In this document: positions 1 to 15,257 of the stretch, piece after piece
Position numbering within the stretch: position 1 is the first letter of the stretch
How the letters are laid out: the number at the start of each line of letters is the position of its first letter
From: Clostridium sp. OS1-26
Lineage (GTDB): Bacteria; Bacillota; Clostridia; Clostridiales; Clostridiaceae
Reading direction: 5' to 3'
Assembly: GCF_030915445.1 (NCBI RefSeq)
Contig: NZ_CP133264.1
Coordinates: 1,488,001-1,552,000 of the forward strand
DNA length: 64,000 bases
Notes under the pieces: model-generated
The model's database searches: none
Told to the model about the DNA's origin: nothing
Seen by the model: only the letters and a program-made list of their open reading frames with translations
Made by a program: the position numbers and the translations under genes

Positions 1-2290
<2,290 letters not shown>

Positions 2291-2328
2291 AAATATAATT
2301 CACTGTGCAATTTTCAGAGAACAAATAA

Positions 2329-2444
2329 TCTGGTGATTATGACGTGAAGGTAACACCCGTTCCCATTCCGAACACGAAGGTTAAGCTTCATAGTGCCGAT
2401 GGTACTGCACGGGAGACTGTGTGGAAGAGTAGGTCGTCGCCAGG
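2329..2444 (+). rRNA. 5S ribosomal RNA (copy 1)
   Basis: About 116 bases, with 5' CTGGTG pairing to the terminal CGCCAG. It follows 23S by about 38 bases. It differs from the second 5S copy at four positions. Three of these (2410, 2418, 2419) lie in one helix and keep it paired. Confidence 0.95.
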
Positions 2445-2453
2445 TAATAATTT

Positions 2454-2529
<76 letters not shown>

Positions 2530-2561
2530 AAACCCTAGTTTTTAAAACTAGGGTTTTTTTA
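2530..2561 (+). terminator. Intrinsic terminator of rRNA operon 1
   Basis: The inverted repeat AACCCTAGTTTT / AAAACTAGGGTT is followed by a run of T, directly after tRNA-Phe. Confidence 0.93.
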
Positions 2562-2734
2562 TATTAAATTACTCTATTATCTAGGTGCGCTCGTAAGAGC
2601 TTTAGTAATGTGTACATAAAAAAGACCTACTTTTATAGTAAAAAACAATTATTTTGTATACAATTATAGAAAAATAATCAAAGTTATGTCATAATTGATA
2701 ATGTTAAATAAATTACAAATTAAGGAGAAAAATT

Positions 2735-3484
2735 ATGGAAAATAAAGTATTGGCAGTTGTAAATGGTGCAAATATAACAGAAGGGGATTTACAAGCTGCT
2801 ATAATGAGATTCCCTAGAGAAAGACAAGGATACCTAAATACAGAGAATGGGAAAAAACAGTTACTAGAAGAGATGATATCTTTTGAATTAATTTATAACT
2901 ATGCAAAAGATTCTAGTATGGAAAATGAAAAAGAATATATTGATTTATTAGAAAGAGCTAAAAAGGAAATACTAACTCAGACTGCAATATCAAAGGTAAT
3001 GGCACAGGTAACTGTTACTGATCAAGAGGTAAAAGATTATTATAATGCTAATCAACAAATGTTTGTTGAGCCAGAAATGGTAAGTGCTAAGCATATACTA
3101 GTTGAAACAAAAGAAAAAGCAGAAGAAATAATAAGTGAAATAAATGCTGGATTATCATTTGAAGACGCTGCTCAAAAATATTCATCATGCCCATCAAAAG
3201 CTCAGGGAGGGGATCTTGGAAGATTTTCAAGAGGTCAAATGGTTCCAGAATTTGAGGAATCAGCATTTAACCTTGAAATAGGAGTAGTAAGCGAGCCTGT
3301 AAAAACTCAATTTGGTTATCACCTAATAAAGGTAGAAGAAAAAATTGAAAGTGAAGCTAAACAATTTGACGAAGTAGAAAGTGTGATAAAGAATACTTTA
3401 TTACAACAAAGACAAACATTCAAATACTCACAACTTAATGGCGAGTTAAGAGAAAAGTATACTGTAGAAATAGTAAACGAATAA
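2735..3484 (+). CDS. Parvulin-type peptidyl-prolyl cis-trans isomerase (PpiC/PrsA-like, no signal peptide)
   Basis: 249 aa. An N-terminal helical region (about 1-110, SurA/PrsA-like) precedes a rotamase domain at about 113-205. Family motifs are visible: AKHILV (118-123), GGDLGRFSRGQMVPEFE (from 158) and FGYHLIKV (193-200). Secreted PrsA foldases carry a lipoprotein signal; here the protein begins MENKVLAVVNG with no hydrophobic leader or lipobox, so it probably acts in the cytoplasm as an isomerase or chaperone. The AAGGAG site lies 7 bases before ATG. It is a single gene with its own terminator, lying between two rRNA operons. The exact substrate cannot be told. Confidence 0.9.
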   Translation: MENKVLAVVNGANITEGDLQAAIMRFPRERQGYLNTENGKKQLLEEMISFELIYNYAKDSSMENEKEYIDLLERAKKEILTQTAISKVMAQVTVTDQEVKDYYNANQQMFVEPEMVSAKHILVETKEKAEEIISEINAGLSFEDAAQKYSSCPSKAQGGDLGRFSRGQMVPEFEESAFNLEIGVVSEPVKTQFGYHLIKVEEKIESEAKQFDEVESVIKNTLLQQRQTFKYSQLNGELREKYTVEIVNE

Positions 3485-3487
3485 TGT

Positions 3488-3523
3488 AAAACCTGTATGG
3501 CCTTATGGTTATACAGGTTTTTA
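3488..3523 (+). terminator. Intrinsic terminator after the PpiC gene
   Basis: Stem AAACCTGTAT / ATACAGGTTT with a short loop, then TTAAT. Confidence 0.8.
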
Positions 3524-3673
3524 ATATAAATATTTAATTTGAGCGTTTGGCTTATTAGCAGTATTCATAGGGTACATCTTTTCTACTATCATATATACAT
3601 CTATGATTGAACCAAGTATTAAAATTGTATATCTATATGATTTGTTTTTATAGAAATTATTTATAAAAAGGTA

Positions 3674-3703
3674 TTGACGAATGTAGAGTTTGTGTGTTAT
3701 TAT
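3674..3703 (+). promoter_or_regulatory. rRNA operon promoter P1
   Basis: TTGACG (3674-3679), an 18-base spacer and TATTAT (3698-3703), about 250 bases upstream of 16S. It is the upstream member of a tandem pair, as is usual for Firmicute rrn operons. Confidence 0.6.
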
Positions 3704-3771
3704 AACAAAGCTGACCGAAACGAAAGTTTGTAAGATATTTTAAATATCTTAAAGCAACTTTAAAAAAGTTG

Positions 3772-3800
3772 TTGACAAGGTTAAGCAGCTGTGATAAACT
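3772..3800 (+). promoter_or_regulatory. rRNA operon promoter P2
   Basis: TTGACA (3772-3777), 17-base spacer and TAAACT (3795-3800). About 30 bases further on, a boxA-like sequence (CCTTGAAAA, about 3829) begins the 16S processing stalk, which pairs with CTCTGTTTAATCTTGAG at about 5507-5523. Confidence 0.6.
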
Positions 3801-3948
3801 ACAATAGTCGCTGAGAGAGCGGCATGATCCTTGAAAATTAAACAGAGGTTAAAAATCAAGATGATTTTTATTAAGTAAACTAAACCAGCAATTCTTTTGA
3901 ACTACTTGTTAGTAGTCAAAAACAACAGTAATGAGCATTCAAACTTTT

Positions 3949-8605
<4,657 letters not shown>

Positions 8606-8643
8606 AAATATAATTCACTGTGCAATTTTCAGAGAACAAATAA

Positions 8644-8759
8644 TCTGGTGATTATGACGTGAAGGTAACACCCGTTCCCATTCCGAACACGAAGGTTAAG
8701 CTTCATAGTGCCAATGGTACTGCAGGGGAGACCCTGTGGAAGAGTAGGTCGTCGCCAGG
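8644..8759 (+). rRNA. 5S ribosomal RNA (copy 2)
   Basis: Same length as copy 1. It has A at 8713, G at 8725 and CC at 8733-8734, where copy 1 has G, C and TG. No tRNA follows. Sequence similarity between the two operons stops at the end of 5S. Confidence 0.95.
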
Positions 8760-8768
8760 TAAATAAAT

Positions 8769-8804
8769 AGAAAAACACTAAGCAAATGCTTAGTGTTTTT
8801 TTAT
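8769..8804 (+). terminator. Intrinsic terminator of rRNA operon 2
   Basis: Stem AAACACTAAGCA / TGCTTAGTGTTT with a two-base loop and a long T run. Confidence 0.95.
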
Positions 8805-8929
8805 TTATACTATGTGTAATATTTGTGGGGCTACCTGTAATGGTAAGTGAATTCTACATAGGAAGAAAAACTAGAAAAAATGTAATAGGTGCATTAAAAG
8901 AGTTAAAGCCTATAATTATATTTTTATAA
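8798..8929 (+). pseudogene. Remnant of a sodium:neurotransmitter-symporter (NSS) family gene
   Basis: One open frame reads FLFILCVIFVGLPVMVSEFY and continues with IGRKTRKNVIGALKELKP before TAA at 8927. The GLP-hydrophobic-EF-IGR-T-KN-GA pattern is the N-terminal region of NSS family transporters around the second membrane segment. There is no start codon or ribosome site, the 5' part is replaced by the rRNA terminator, and the remaining 400 or so residues are absent. I infer a gene fragment left by deletion next to the rRNA operon. Confidence 0.6.
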
Positions 8930-9652
8930 TGTTAAACTACCTAAAACTTTACCTATGCTATCATTGATAACTATATCAGCCCTATTATCATATGAAGTTG
9001 ATGATTTATTTACTAAAACTAATTTATTGCCTCTGAAATAATCTATTAATCCTGCTGCTGGATATACTACCAAGGAAGTTCCACCTACTATAAGTAAATC
9101 TGATTGTTTTATGTGATTAACTGATGCATTTATAGTAGCCATGTCTAAATTCTCTTCATAGAGAACTACATCAGGTTTTACTATTCCATTACAAGCATCA
9201 CATTTTGGAATTGTAGTTTGGCTATTAATTATGTATTCTAAATCAAAAAATTTACCACATTTCATGCAATAATTTCTGTGAATAGAGCCATGCAGTTCAA
9301 GAACGTTTTTGGAGCCTGCCATCTGATGGAGCCCATCAATATTTTGAGTTATTACAGCCTTTAGCTTTCCTGTATGTTCTAGCTTTGCTAGAGTATAGTG
9401 AGCAGCATTAGGTTTAGCATATTTATATATCATTTTCTTTCTGTAAAAATCAAAAAAATCTTCTGTATGAGACATAAAAAATGTATGGCTTAGCATTACT
9501 TCAGGTGGATAAGAGGAATTATTTTTTGTCTTATAAAGACCTGCTTCTGATCTGAAATCTGGTATTGAAGACTCTGTAGATACTCCAGCACCACCAAAGA
9601 ATATAATATAATTGCTAGAATTTATTACAGATTGTAATTCATTATTTGACAT
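8924..9652 (-). CDS. cobB: NAD-dependent protein deacylase, SIR2 family (sirtuin)
   Basis: 242 aa, the normal size for a bacterial sirtuin. Motifs in order: GAGVSTESSIPDFRS (NAD-binding, about 21-35), QNIDGLHQMAG with the catalytic His (about 103-113), a four-Cys zinc site (CMKC and CDAC), then KPDVVLYEE and VGGTSLVVYPAAG. It removes acetyl or related acyl groups from lysine using NAD. GAGGTGAT lies just upstream of ATG. The gene is monocistronic and convergent with rRNA operon 2. The symbol is by family; substrates are unknown. Confidence 0.93.
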   Translation of the reverse strand: MSNNELQSVINSSNYIIFFGGAGVSTESSIPDFRSEAGLYKTKNNSSYPPEVMLSHTFFMSHTEDFFDFYRKKMIYKYAKPNAAHYTLAKLEHTGKLKAVITQNIDGLHQMAGSKNVLELHGSIHRNYCMKCGKFFDLEYIINSQTTIPKCDACNGIVKPDVVLYEENLDMATINASVNHIKQSDLLIVGGTSLVVYPAAGLIDYFRGNKLVLVNKSSTSYDNRADIVINDSIGKVLGSLTL

Positions 9653-9803
9653 AATATCACCTCTATTAATTATTATAGCATTACAATATTTTCAATTAAA
9701 GTAATAGTAGTGTAATGCTATAATAAAATACATAATAAATTCTATTGACAAGTAATTATTAAAATGATATTATATAAGAGCGTTAAAAAAACAAATGATT
9801 TAT

Positions 9804-9878
<75 letters not shown>

Positions 9879-9914
9879 AAAACACCTCATAGTTATTATG
9901 AGGTGTTTTTATAT
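9879..9914 (+). terminator. Intrinsic terminator after tRNA-Cys
   Basis: Stem AACACCTCATA / TATGAGGTGTT then T run. It lies between the tRNA and the end of the convergent LD-carboxypeptidase gene and may serve both. Confidence 0.88.
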
Positions 9915-9927
9915 TTGCCCTTATAAT

Positions 9928-10848
9928 TTAGGATACTACTGGTTCTAAAACTTCAATTACTCCTTCTATACAATTCATTCGAATTTTTGACCCAATAGGT
10001 AATGTAAGTTTAGGATAAGAATGTCCTGATTGAATATTTGCTATTGTCGGTTTACCTAAACTTAAAATCCTATCTGTTATTACTTGATCTAAAGTTAAGC
10101 TTCTTTCATAGTGAGGTAGTTCGCAATCAGTAAATTGCCCAAGAACAATACCAGAGCACTCATCAAGTTTTCCGCATAAAAGAAGCTGAGTTAACAATCT
10201 ATCAATTTTATAGGGTTCCTCTCCGACTTCTTCAATAAATATAATTTTATCCTTAGTATCAACCTCAAAGGGAGTACCAATTGTGCTGCACAGTAAGGAC
10301 AAATTACCGCCTACTAGTTCTCCAGATACCGATGCTTTGGAAGAAAAACATCTAGTAGGTATACTACTTGGATTTTTAATAATATAAGGTTTATAACCAT
10401 TCATAAATGTATTTAGAAAGCTCTCTAGTGTATACTTATCTGATAAACTTGAATTACACATTGGTGAGTGAAAGGTAATTAATCCACACTTCTGATATAT
10501 AATATTTAGAAAAGTAGTTATATCGCTAAAACCTGCGAAAATTTTGGGGTTTTGCTGTATAACACTAAAGTCTATGCTAGGGAGAATACGCATAGTACCA
10601 TATCCTCCCCTTACACATAGAATCATATCAACATTGTCATCACGAAACATATTCATAAGATCTTCAGCTCTGTCATTGTCACTTCCTGCTAGATATCCTA
10701 GTCTTTTATAGATATGTTTTCCTTCCTTAATGTTGAATCCTAGGCTTTCTATATATTTTATACTTTTCTTTATTCTATCAGGATTCTCAGCTCCTGCAGG
10801 TGATACAAGGCCTATAGTATCCCCATATTTTAGTCGTTTTGCAATCAT
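9928..10848 (-). CDS. LD-carboxypeptidase, peptidase family S66 (LdcA/MccF type)
   Basis: 306 aa. The N-terminal GDTIGLVSPAG, RGGYGTMRILP (80-90), the nucleophile context GFSDIT (Ser 108), the Glu region IIFIEEVGEEPYKIDR and the terminal His in SGHSYPKLTLPIG are all present, so the Ser-Glu-His triad is intact. Family members cut the L,D bond of tetrapeptides in peptidoglycan recycling, or inactivate microcin C-like compounds. With no other recycling genes nearby the role stays open. corA lies 18 bases upstream on the same strand, so the two are likely co-transcribed. Confidence 0.9.
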   Translation of the reverse strand: MIAKRLKYGDTIGLVSPAGAENPDRIKKSIKYIESLGFNIKEGKHIYKRLGYLAGSDNDRAEDLMNMFRDDNVDMILCVRGGYGTMRILPSIDFSVIQQNPKIFAGFSDITTFLNIIYQKCGLITFHSPMCNSSLSDKYTLESFLNTFMNGYKPYIIKNPSSIPTRCFSSKASVSGELVGGNLSLLCSTIGTPFEVDTKDKIIFIEEVGEEPYKIDRLLTQLLLCGKLDECSGIVLGQFTDCELPHYERSLTLDQVITDRILSLGKPTIANIQSGHSYPKLTLPIGSKIRMNCIEGVIEVLEPVVS

Positions 10849-10866
10849 ATGATCACATCCTTATAC

Positions 10867-11808
10867 TTAAAATAATCCTTTTTTACGTAAAATAATTATT
10901 GGGATTATACATGCTAGAGCAGCTATTCCATAGGCTAGCCAAAATCCCATTGGATTATTGCTAAAAGGTATTCCATTTACATTCATTCCAAAAGAACTAA
11001 AAACTATATTAGGTATAGCCATAACAATAGTTAAAGATGCAAGTAGCTTCATAACTATATTTAGGTTGTTAGATATTACAGATGCAAAGGCATCCATTGT
11101 GCCACTCAAAATATTACTGTAGATATTGGCCATTTCTATTGCCTGCTTATTTTCAATAATTACATCTTCAAGTATATCTTGATCCTCAGGATATTTTTGC
11201 AGTAATTCAAGTTTCAGCATCTTTTCTAGAGTGATTTCATTGGCTTTTAACGATGTAGAGAAATAAACAAGAGACTTTTCGAGCGATAGAAGTTGAATAA
11301 GTTCTTTATTTTTCATTGATTTATGCAATTTCTGCTCTATCATAACACTCTTTTTATCTATTTGTCTAAGATATAATAAGTAGTAGCTAGCTATTCTATA
11401 AAGTATTTGAAGTATGAAGCGTGATCGTTTAAAGCTAAAAAATGATTTTACTTTTCCATCTATAAAGTCAGTCAGAATTTTACTGTTTTTTAAGCAAACT
11501 GTTATTATTGTTGATTCTGTATGAATAATTGATAAAGGATAGGAATCGTAGGTTAATGAGTTATCCTCCATTTCGGTGAAAGGTATATCTACTATTACTA
11601 ATAGATTATTATCCTCTATATCGATACGAGAAGTTTCTTCTTCATCCAGAGCTGCTTTAAGATAATCTAGAGAAACTCCTGTTTTTTTCGATATTAAAAG
11701 TAAATCCTCATCTGAAGGAGCTACTATATTAATCCAGCAACCTGACTCTATAGTATCAATTGCTTGTAAAGTACCTGTTTCATCTAAAGTTTTATAAATT
11801 GATATCAT
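10867..11808 (-). CDS. corA: CorA-family magnesium/divalent cation transporter
   Basis: 313 aa: a long cytoplasmic N-terminal domain with extended helices (to about 245), then two membrane segments at the C-terminus. The selectivity signature GMN is present in SSFGMNVNG between the two segments. The basic C-terminal tail is RKKGLF. AGGAGG precedes the ATG by about 5 bases. First gene of a likely two-gene unit with the S66 peptidase. Confidence 0.93.
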   Translation of the reverse strand: MISIYKTLDETGTLQAIDTIESGCWINIVAPSDEDLLLISKKTGVSLDYLKAALDEEETSRIDIEDNNLLVIVDIPFTEMEDNSLTYDSYPLSIIHTESTIITVCLKNSKILTDFIDGKVKSFFSFKRSRFILQILYRIASYYLLYLRQIDKKSVMIEQKLHKSMKNKELIQLLSLEKSLVYFSTSLKANEITLEKMLKLELLQKYPEDQDILEDVIIENKQAIEMANIYSNILSGTMDAFASVISNNLNIVMKLLASLTIVMAIPNIVFSSFGMNVNGIPFSNNPMGFWLAYGIAALACIIPIIILRKKGLF

Positions 11809-11922
11809 ATGTTCCTCCTGTATAAGATATAAGTTAACTATAATTATATTATAGCCTATGGATGTTATTTGTGTATATTAAGTAATTAATTTATTTTAAT
11901 TACAGATTAGGTTAAGGAACAT

Positions 11923-11962
11923 TCAAATAAAAAAAGAAACTAGCTGTCTAGTTTCTTTTTTT
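11923..11962 (-). terminator. Terminator hairpin lying inside the 3' end of the M20 gene
   Basis: An 11-bp perfect stem (11933-11943 with 11948-11958, loop of four) followed on the minus strand by TTTTTTTATTT. The stem encodes the last residues of the M20 protein (KKETRQLVSFF), so coding sequence and terminator share the same bases. Confidence 0.75.
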
Positions 11963-13110
11963 CTCTCATAAAATTCTGTTTTTATTTGCTCAAGTAAAGA
12001 GCTATTCTCTATAAGGTCTAAACCAGTTAATGCAAGAGCGTGAGCAGTTTTTACAACTCTATCTTGAGCAAAATAAGATGTAGTAGCTAAAGCAAATTCA
12101 GGTGATGAATATTGTAAATTTTTATCTTCAGTAATAGATATATATGGATGTATGCAAGGCACTATATGGCTTACCGTACCTAAGCTAAGACCAGAATTAG
12201 TGTCTTTAGGAGGGGAAATGTTTATTATGCCGCACTCCTTGAGGTTATGAGAAAATATTCTAGACAAAATGCTATTTGGAATAAGTTCATCATAAGGAAG
12301 TTCGTATAAGCAGATTTCAGAGTCAATTTCCATTAAATTGCCAGTTGTTTTAACTAATTCTCTTATTTTCTTTTCTAGCTTACAAGCAGTCTCCATTTTA
12401 GAAGACCTTATATAAAACTTTGATTCTGTATCAGAAGGAAGAAGATATGGAGAATCTCCACCTTTTAGAATTACTCCATCTATCGTAGAACTATCTTTAA
12501 AACCCTTTGCTAATAAATTTAATGTATTAAAAGTAAAAAGACAGGCATCTAATGCAGAATAGCTTCCTGATCTTCTATAAGTAAATCCTTGCTTACTTTT
12601 ATAACTAATTTTTATTGGTACAATAGCCATTGAAGAACCACTTTCAGCAGTTATTACATCGGGATGAGCCATAAGAACTATGTCTATATCATTAAAAACT
12701 CCTTGTTTTGCCATAGTAACTTTAGAGCTACTTAAAAATTCTCCGGGACATCCGATAACTATAATACTACCTTTGTCTTTTGGTAGTGATTTAGATAGGG
12801 ATATAGCAGCACCTAGGGACATTGCAGATATTAAGTTATGTCCAACAATATGTCCAGAAGTGTTTACTGCATCGTACTCGCATATATAGCAAATCTTAGG
12901 ATGACCTGTGCCATGCTGAGCATAAAAAGCTGTTTCAATGTCTAAATAGTGCTCTGTAACATCAAAATTGTTAATCTTTAATATATTTGTTATATAATCA
13001 TGAGCTTTATACTCATGAAAGCTCTCTTCAGGGTTTTCGTAAAGATACCTTGATAAGTTTAGTATATCTTCTTTTATAGTACTTAGGTTAGTTAATATTT
13101 CATGTTTCAT
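11923..13110 (-). CDS. M20-family amidohydrolase / aminoacylase-like peptidase
   Basis: 395 aa from the ATG at 13110. An ATG 15 bases further upstream overlaps the GGAGGT ribosome site and is unlikely to be used. The family pattern is visible: CEYDAV, GHIVGHNL (usually GHACGHN), a dimerization domain in the middle, and AHPDVITAESGS. These enzymes hydrolyse N-acyl or dipeptide bonds with two metal ions. Ile replaces the usual Ala and Val the usual Cys in the GHACGHN box (GHIVGHN), so metal loading or activity may differ from classical members. Substrate unknown. Confidence 0.82.
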   Translation of the reverse strand: MKHEILTNLSTIKEDILNLSRYLYENPEESFHEYKAHDYITNILKINNFDVTEHYLDIETAFYAQHGTGHPKICYICEYDAVNTSGHIVGHNLISAMSLGAAISLSKSLPKDKGSIIVIGCPGEFLSSSKVTMAKQGVFNDIDIVLMAHPDVITAESGSSMAIVPIKISYKSKQGFTYRRSGSYSALDACLFTFNTLNLLAKGFKDSSTIDGVILKGGDSPYLLPSDTESKFYIRSSKMETACKLEKKIRELVKTTGNLMEIDSEICLYELPYDELIPNSILSRIFSHNLKECGIINISPPKDTNSGLSLGTVSHIVPCIHPYISITEDKNLQYSSPEFALATTSYFAQDRVVKTAHALALTGLDLIENSSLLEQIKTEFYERKKETRQLVSFFI

Positions 13111-13270
13111 AAAATATACCTCCATGAGATTTTTAAGCTAATAAAAGTAAATAAAATTAAGTATTGCAAAATTGGTAAAAAATGTTTAAAATTAATATGT
13201 ATCTAAAATTGTGAATAATTTGGTGCGAGTATACATATACTATATGTTTAAGCGATAGGAGGAGATTATT

Positions 13271-14896
13271 ATAAGTTTCAAGTTAGCACTAAAAAGTAAG
13301 ATTGAAATCCTACTCTTACTTATATTTATTATTAGCACTACATCTAGGGTTTATGCACAAGGAAACTACCAAAGATATGGTGGTAGTGACAGATATGATA
13401 CGTCCATGAAAATTTCACAAGGATTTAATTCAAATTCAGGTTATGCGATTCTAGCATCAGGCGAAAATTTTCCAGACGCACTTTGTGCCTGTCCTCTTTC
13501 TAAGAAGTATGATGCACCAATAATACTTACTACGGAAAAAAAGCTGGATGCAAAGGCGGCTGAGCAATTAAAAAGTTATAATGTTTCTAAGGTGTTTATA
13601 ATAGGTAAATCTATCTCCAAAGATGTAGAAGACAGTATAAAAAATATGGGCATAAGCTATGAGCGTATAGGTGGTATAGATAGATATGAAACCGCAATGT
13701 TAGTTGCTAATTATGTAGGAATAAAAGACCGAGTGGTAGTGGTTTCGGGAGAGAATTATCCAGATGCTTTATCTGTAGCCCCTATTGCTGCAATTATGGA
13801 CATGCCTATTATACTTGTAAGTAAAGACTCTGTGTCTGATTCAGTAAAGAATGGATTAGCAGATAAAAATGTTGTTAATACATATGTTATTGGCTCTGAG
13901 GGAGTTATAAATGAAAATGTAAAATCTGAATTTAAAAATGCAGAAAGAATATCAGGAACTGATAGATATGATACAAACTCTGCTATTATAAATAGATTTA
14001 AAGATGTACTAGATATGAGTAATGTTTATCTAGCATCAGCTCTTAATTTCCCAGATTCACTTTCAGGGTCTGCATTAGCACAAAAAACTAAATCTCCATT
14101 AGTTTTGGTTAGCGAAAATATAAATGAAAAGCAACAAAATGATGTTAAGCAAATCTTATCATCAGCAAAAAATGTTTATATATTTGGAGGTGAAGGAGCA
14201 GTTTCTCTAAAGGCTTTATATTTAGTGGGCCTTGAGAAGAAACCGCCTGAGCCACCTAAGCCAGAAGTACCTAAGGGACCTCAACCGCCTGAGTGGACAA
14301 GTTCCTTTACTGTAATAAATGCTGGAGAAACTACAAGTGTTAACATAAGGAAGTACCCGAACTCTTCCTCTGAAGTGGTTGGTTCAACTTACGGCAGTCT
14401 TCCAGAAGTAAAAATTTTAGATAGTAAAGATGGATACTATTACGTAGAAGTATTAGACTATGGTACTTTAAATTATGTTAAAGGGTATGTACCAGCGTCG
14501 ATGGTTAAAACCGTAACACCATCTGGTCCTTATAATATACTTGTTGATAAAAGCAAGCAGAGAGTTGATATATTTAATGGACAAACGTTAGTAAAAGAAT
14601 TTGTATGTTCTACTGGCTTAGATGACACTCCTACGCCATCGGGTAGATTCTTAATAGGTGATAAGGGGCCATTGTTTTATCCATCAGATAGCGTTGTATG
14701 TTATTTTTGGACAAGAATAGATAACAATTTTCTTTTTCATAGTGCCTTATATGATACAAATGGATATGTTATACAATCTGAATATGATAAGCTAGGGGAT
14801 AAGGCATCCCACGGATGTATTAGACTTCCTTACTATGATGCAAAATGGATTCAAGATAATATACCTCGAGGCACATTAGTTACAATAAAAGATTAG
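13271..14896 (+). CDS. Secreted L,D-transpeptidase with three cell-wall-binding (CWB2) repeats and an SH3 domain
   Basis: 541 aa if translation starts at ATA 13271. The first in-frame ATG (13406) would remove a clear signal peptide (LLLLIFIISTTSRVYAQ) and half of the first CWB2 repeat (YGGSDRYDTS). AGGAGGAG at 13257-13264 sits 6 bases before ATA, and no ATG, GTG or TTG is in frame between. Domains: signal peptide 1-30, CWB2 repeats about 32-320 (RYxT and FPDAL-type motifs), a Pro-rich linker, a bacterial SH3 domain about 345-415, and a YkuD catalytic domain with SHGCIRL (Cys 516). It is expected to cross-link or remodel peptidoglycan at the surface. Confidence 0.88.
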   Translation: MSFKLALKSKIEILLLLIFIISTTSRVYAQGNYQRYGGSDRYDTSMKISQGFNSNSGYAILASGENFPDALCACPLSKKYDAPIILTTEKKLDAKAAEQLKSYNVSKVFIIGKSISKDVEDSIKNMGISYERIGGIDRYETAMLVANYVGIKDRVVVVSGENYPDALSVAPIAAIMDMPIILVSKDSVSDSVKNGLADKNVVNTYVIGSEGVINENVKSEFKNAERISGTDRYDTNSAIINRFKDVLDMSNVYLASALNFPDSLSGSALAQKTKSPLVLVSENINEKQQNDVKQILSSAKNVYIFGGEGAVSLKALYLVGLEKKPPEPPKPEVPKGPQPPEWTSSFTVINAGETTSVNIRKYPNSSSEVVGSTYGSLPEVKILDSKDGYYYVEVLDYGTLNYVKGYVPASMVKTVTPSGPYNILVDKSKQRVDIFNGQTLVKEFVCSTGLDDTPTPSGRFLIGDKGPLFYPSDSVVCYFWTRIDNNFLFHSALYDTNGYVIQSEYDKLGDKASHGCIRLPYYDAKWIQDNIPRGTLVTIKD

Positions 14897-14900
14897 TAAA

Positions 14901-14945
14901 TTAAACCCAGTATAATAAAGCAATATTATACTGGGTTTAATTTAT
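14901..14945 (+). terminator. Intrinsic terminator after the L,D-transpeptidase gene
   Basis: Stem AAACCCAGTATAAT / ATTATACTGGGTTT followed by AATTTATTT. Confidence 0.85.
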
Positions 14946-14978
14946 TTATGTGGACAAAATAAGTTTCGGAATGTAGTT

Positions 14979-15008
14979 GAATATTATATACTATATGAGG
15001 CAATAATT
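14979..15008 (+). promoter_or_regulatory. Candidate sigma-F type promoter for gin
   Basis: GAATA (14979-14983), 15-base spacer, GGCAATAATT (14999-15008) matches the forespore sigma-F pattern GnATA-N15-GGnnAnAnT. The B. subtilis orthologue csfB is sigma-F controlled, which supports the reading. Confidence 0.45.
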
Positions 15009-15044
15009 TAGTATACCAAATAGTTTGTACAAGGAGGATATTAA

Positions 15045-15257
15045 ATGAAAAAGCAAAGTTGTATTATATGTGGTAATCCTCTTAATAATGGTATAATGAT
15101 ATATGGAAGAGGGATCTGTAAATGTTGCGAAGAAAGATTGATAAACTTAGATGATACTACAGATTTTTATAATTATTATATGGAACGTATAAGAAAAGCT
15201 ATAGTACAAGATATTATAAGAGGAGAGGAAATAAGTTGTCGAAGTTACCGATTTTAG
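15045..15257 (+). CDS. csfB: Sigma-G inhibitor Gin (CsfB)
   Basis: 70 aa, the usual family size. CIICG (7-11) and ICKCCEE (25-31) form the paired-Cys zinc-binding pattern of Gin. The C-terminal FYNYYMERIRKAI is also typical. In Bacillus, Gin binds sigma-G in the early forespore and holds it inactive until engulfment is complete. AAGGAGG stands 8 bases before ATG. The same order (gin, decarboxylase, tmk, darA, holB) occurs in B. subtilis. The 3' end overlaps the next gene by 22 bases, so translation is probably coupled. Confidence 0.88.
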   Translation: MKKQSCIICGNPLNNGIMIYGRGICKCCEERLINLDDTTDFYNYYMERIRKAIVQDIIRGEEISCRSYRF

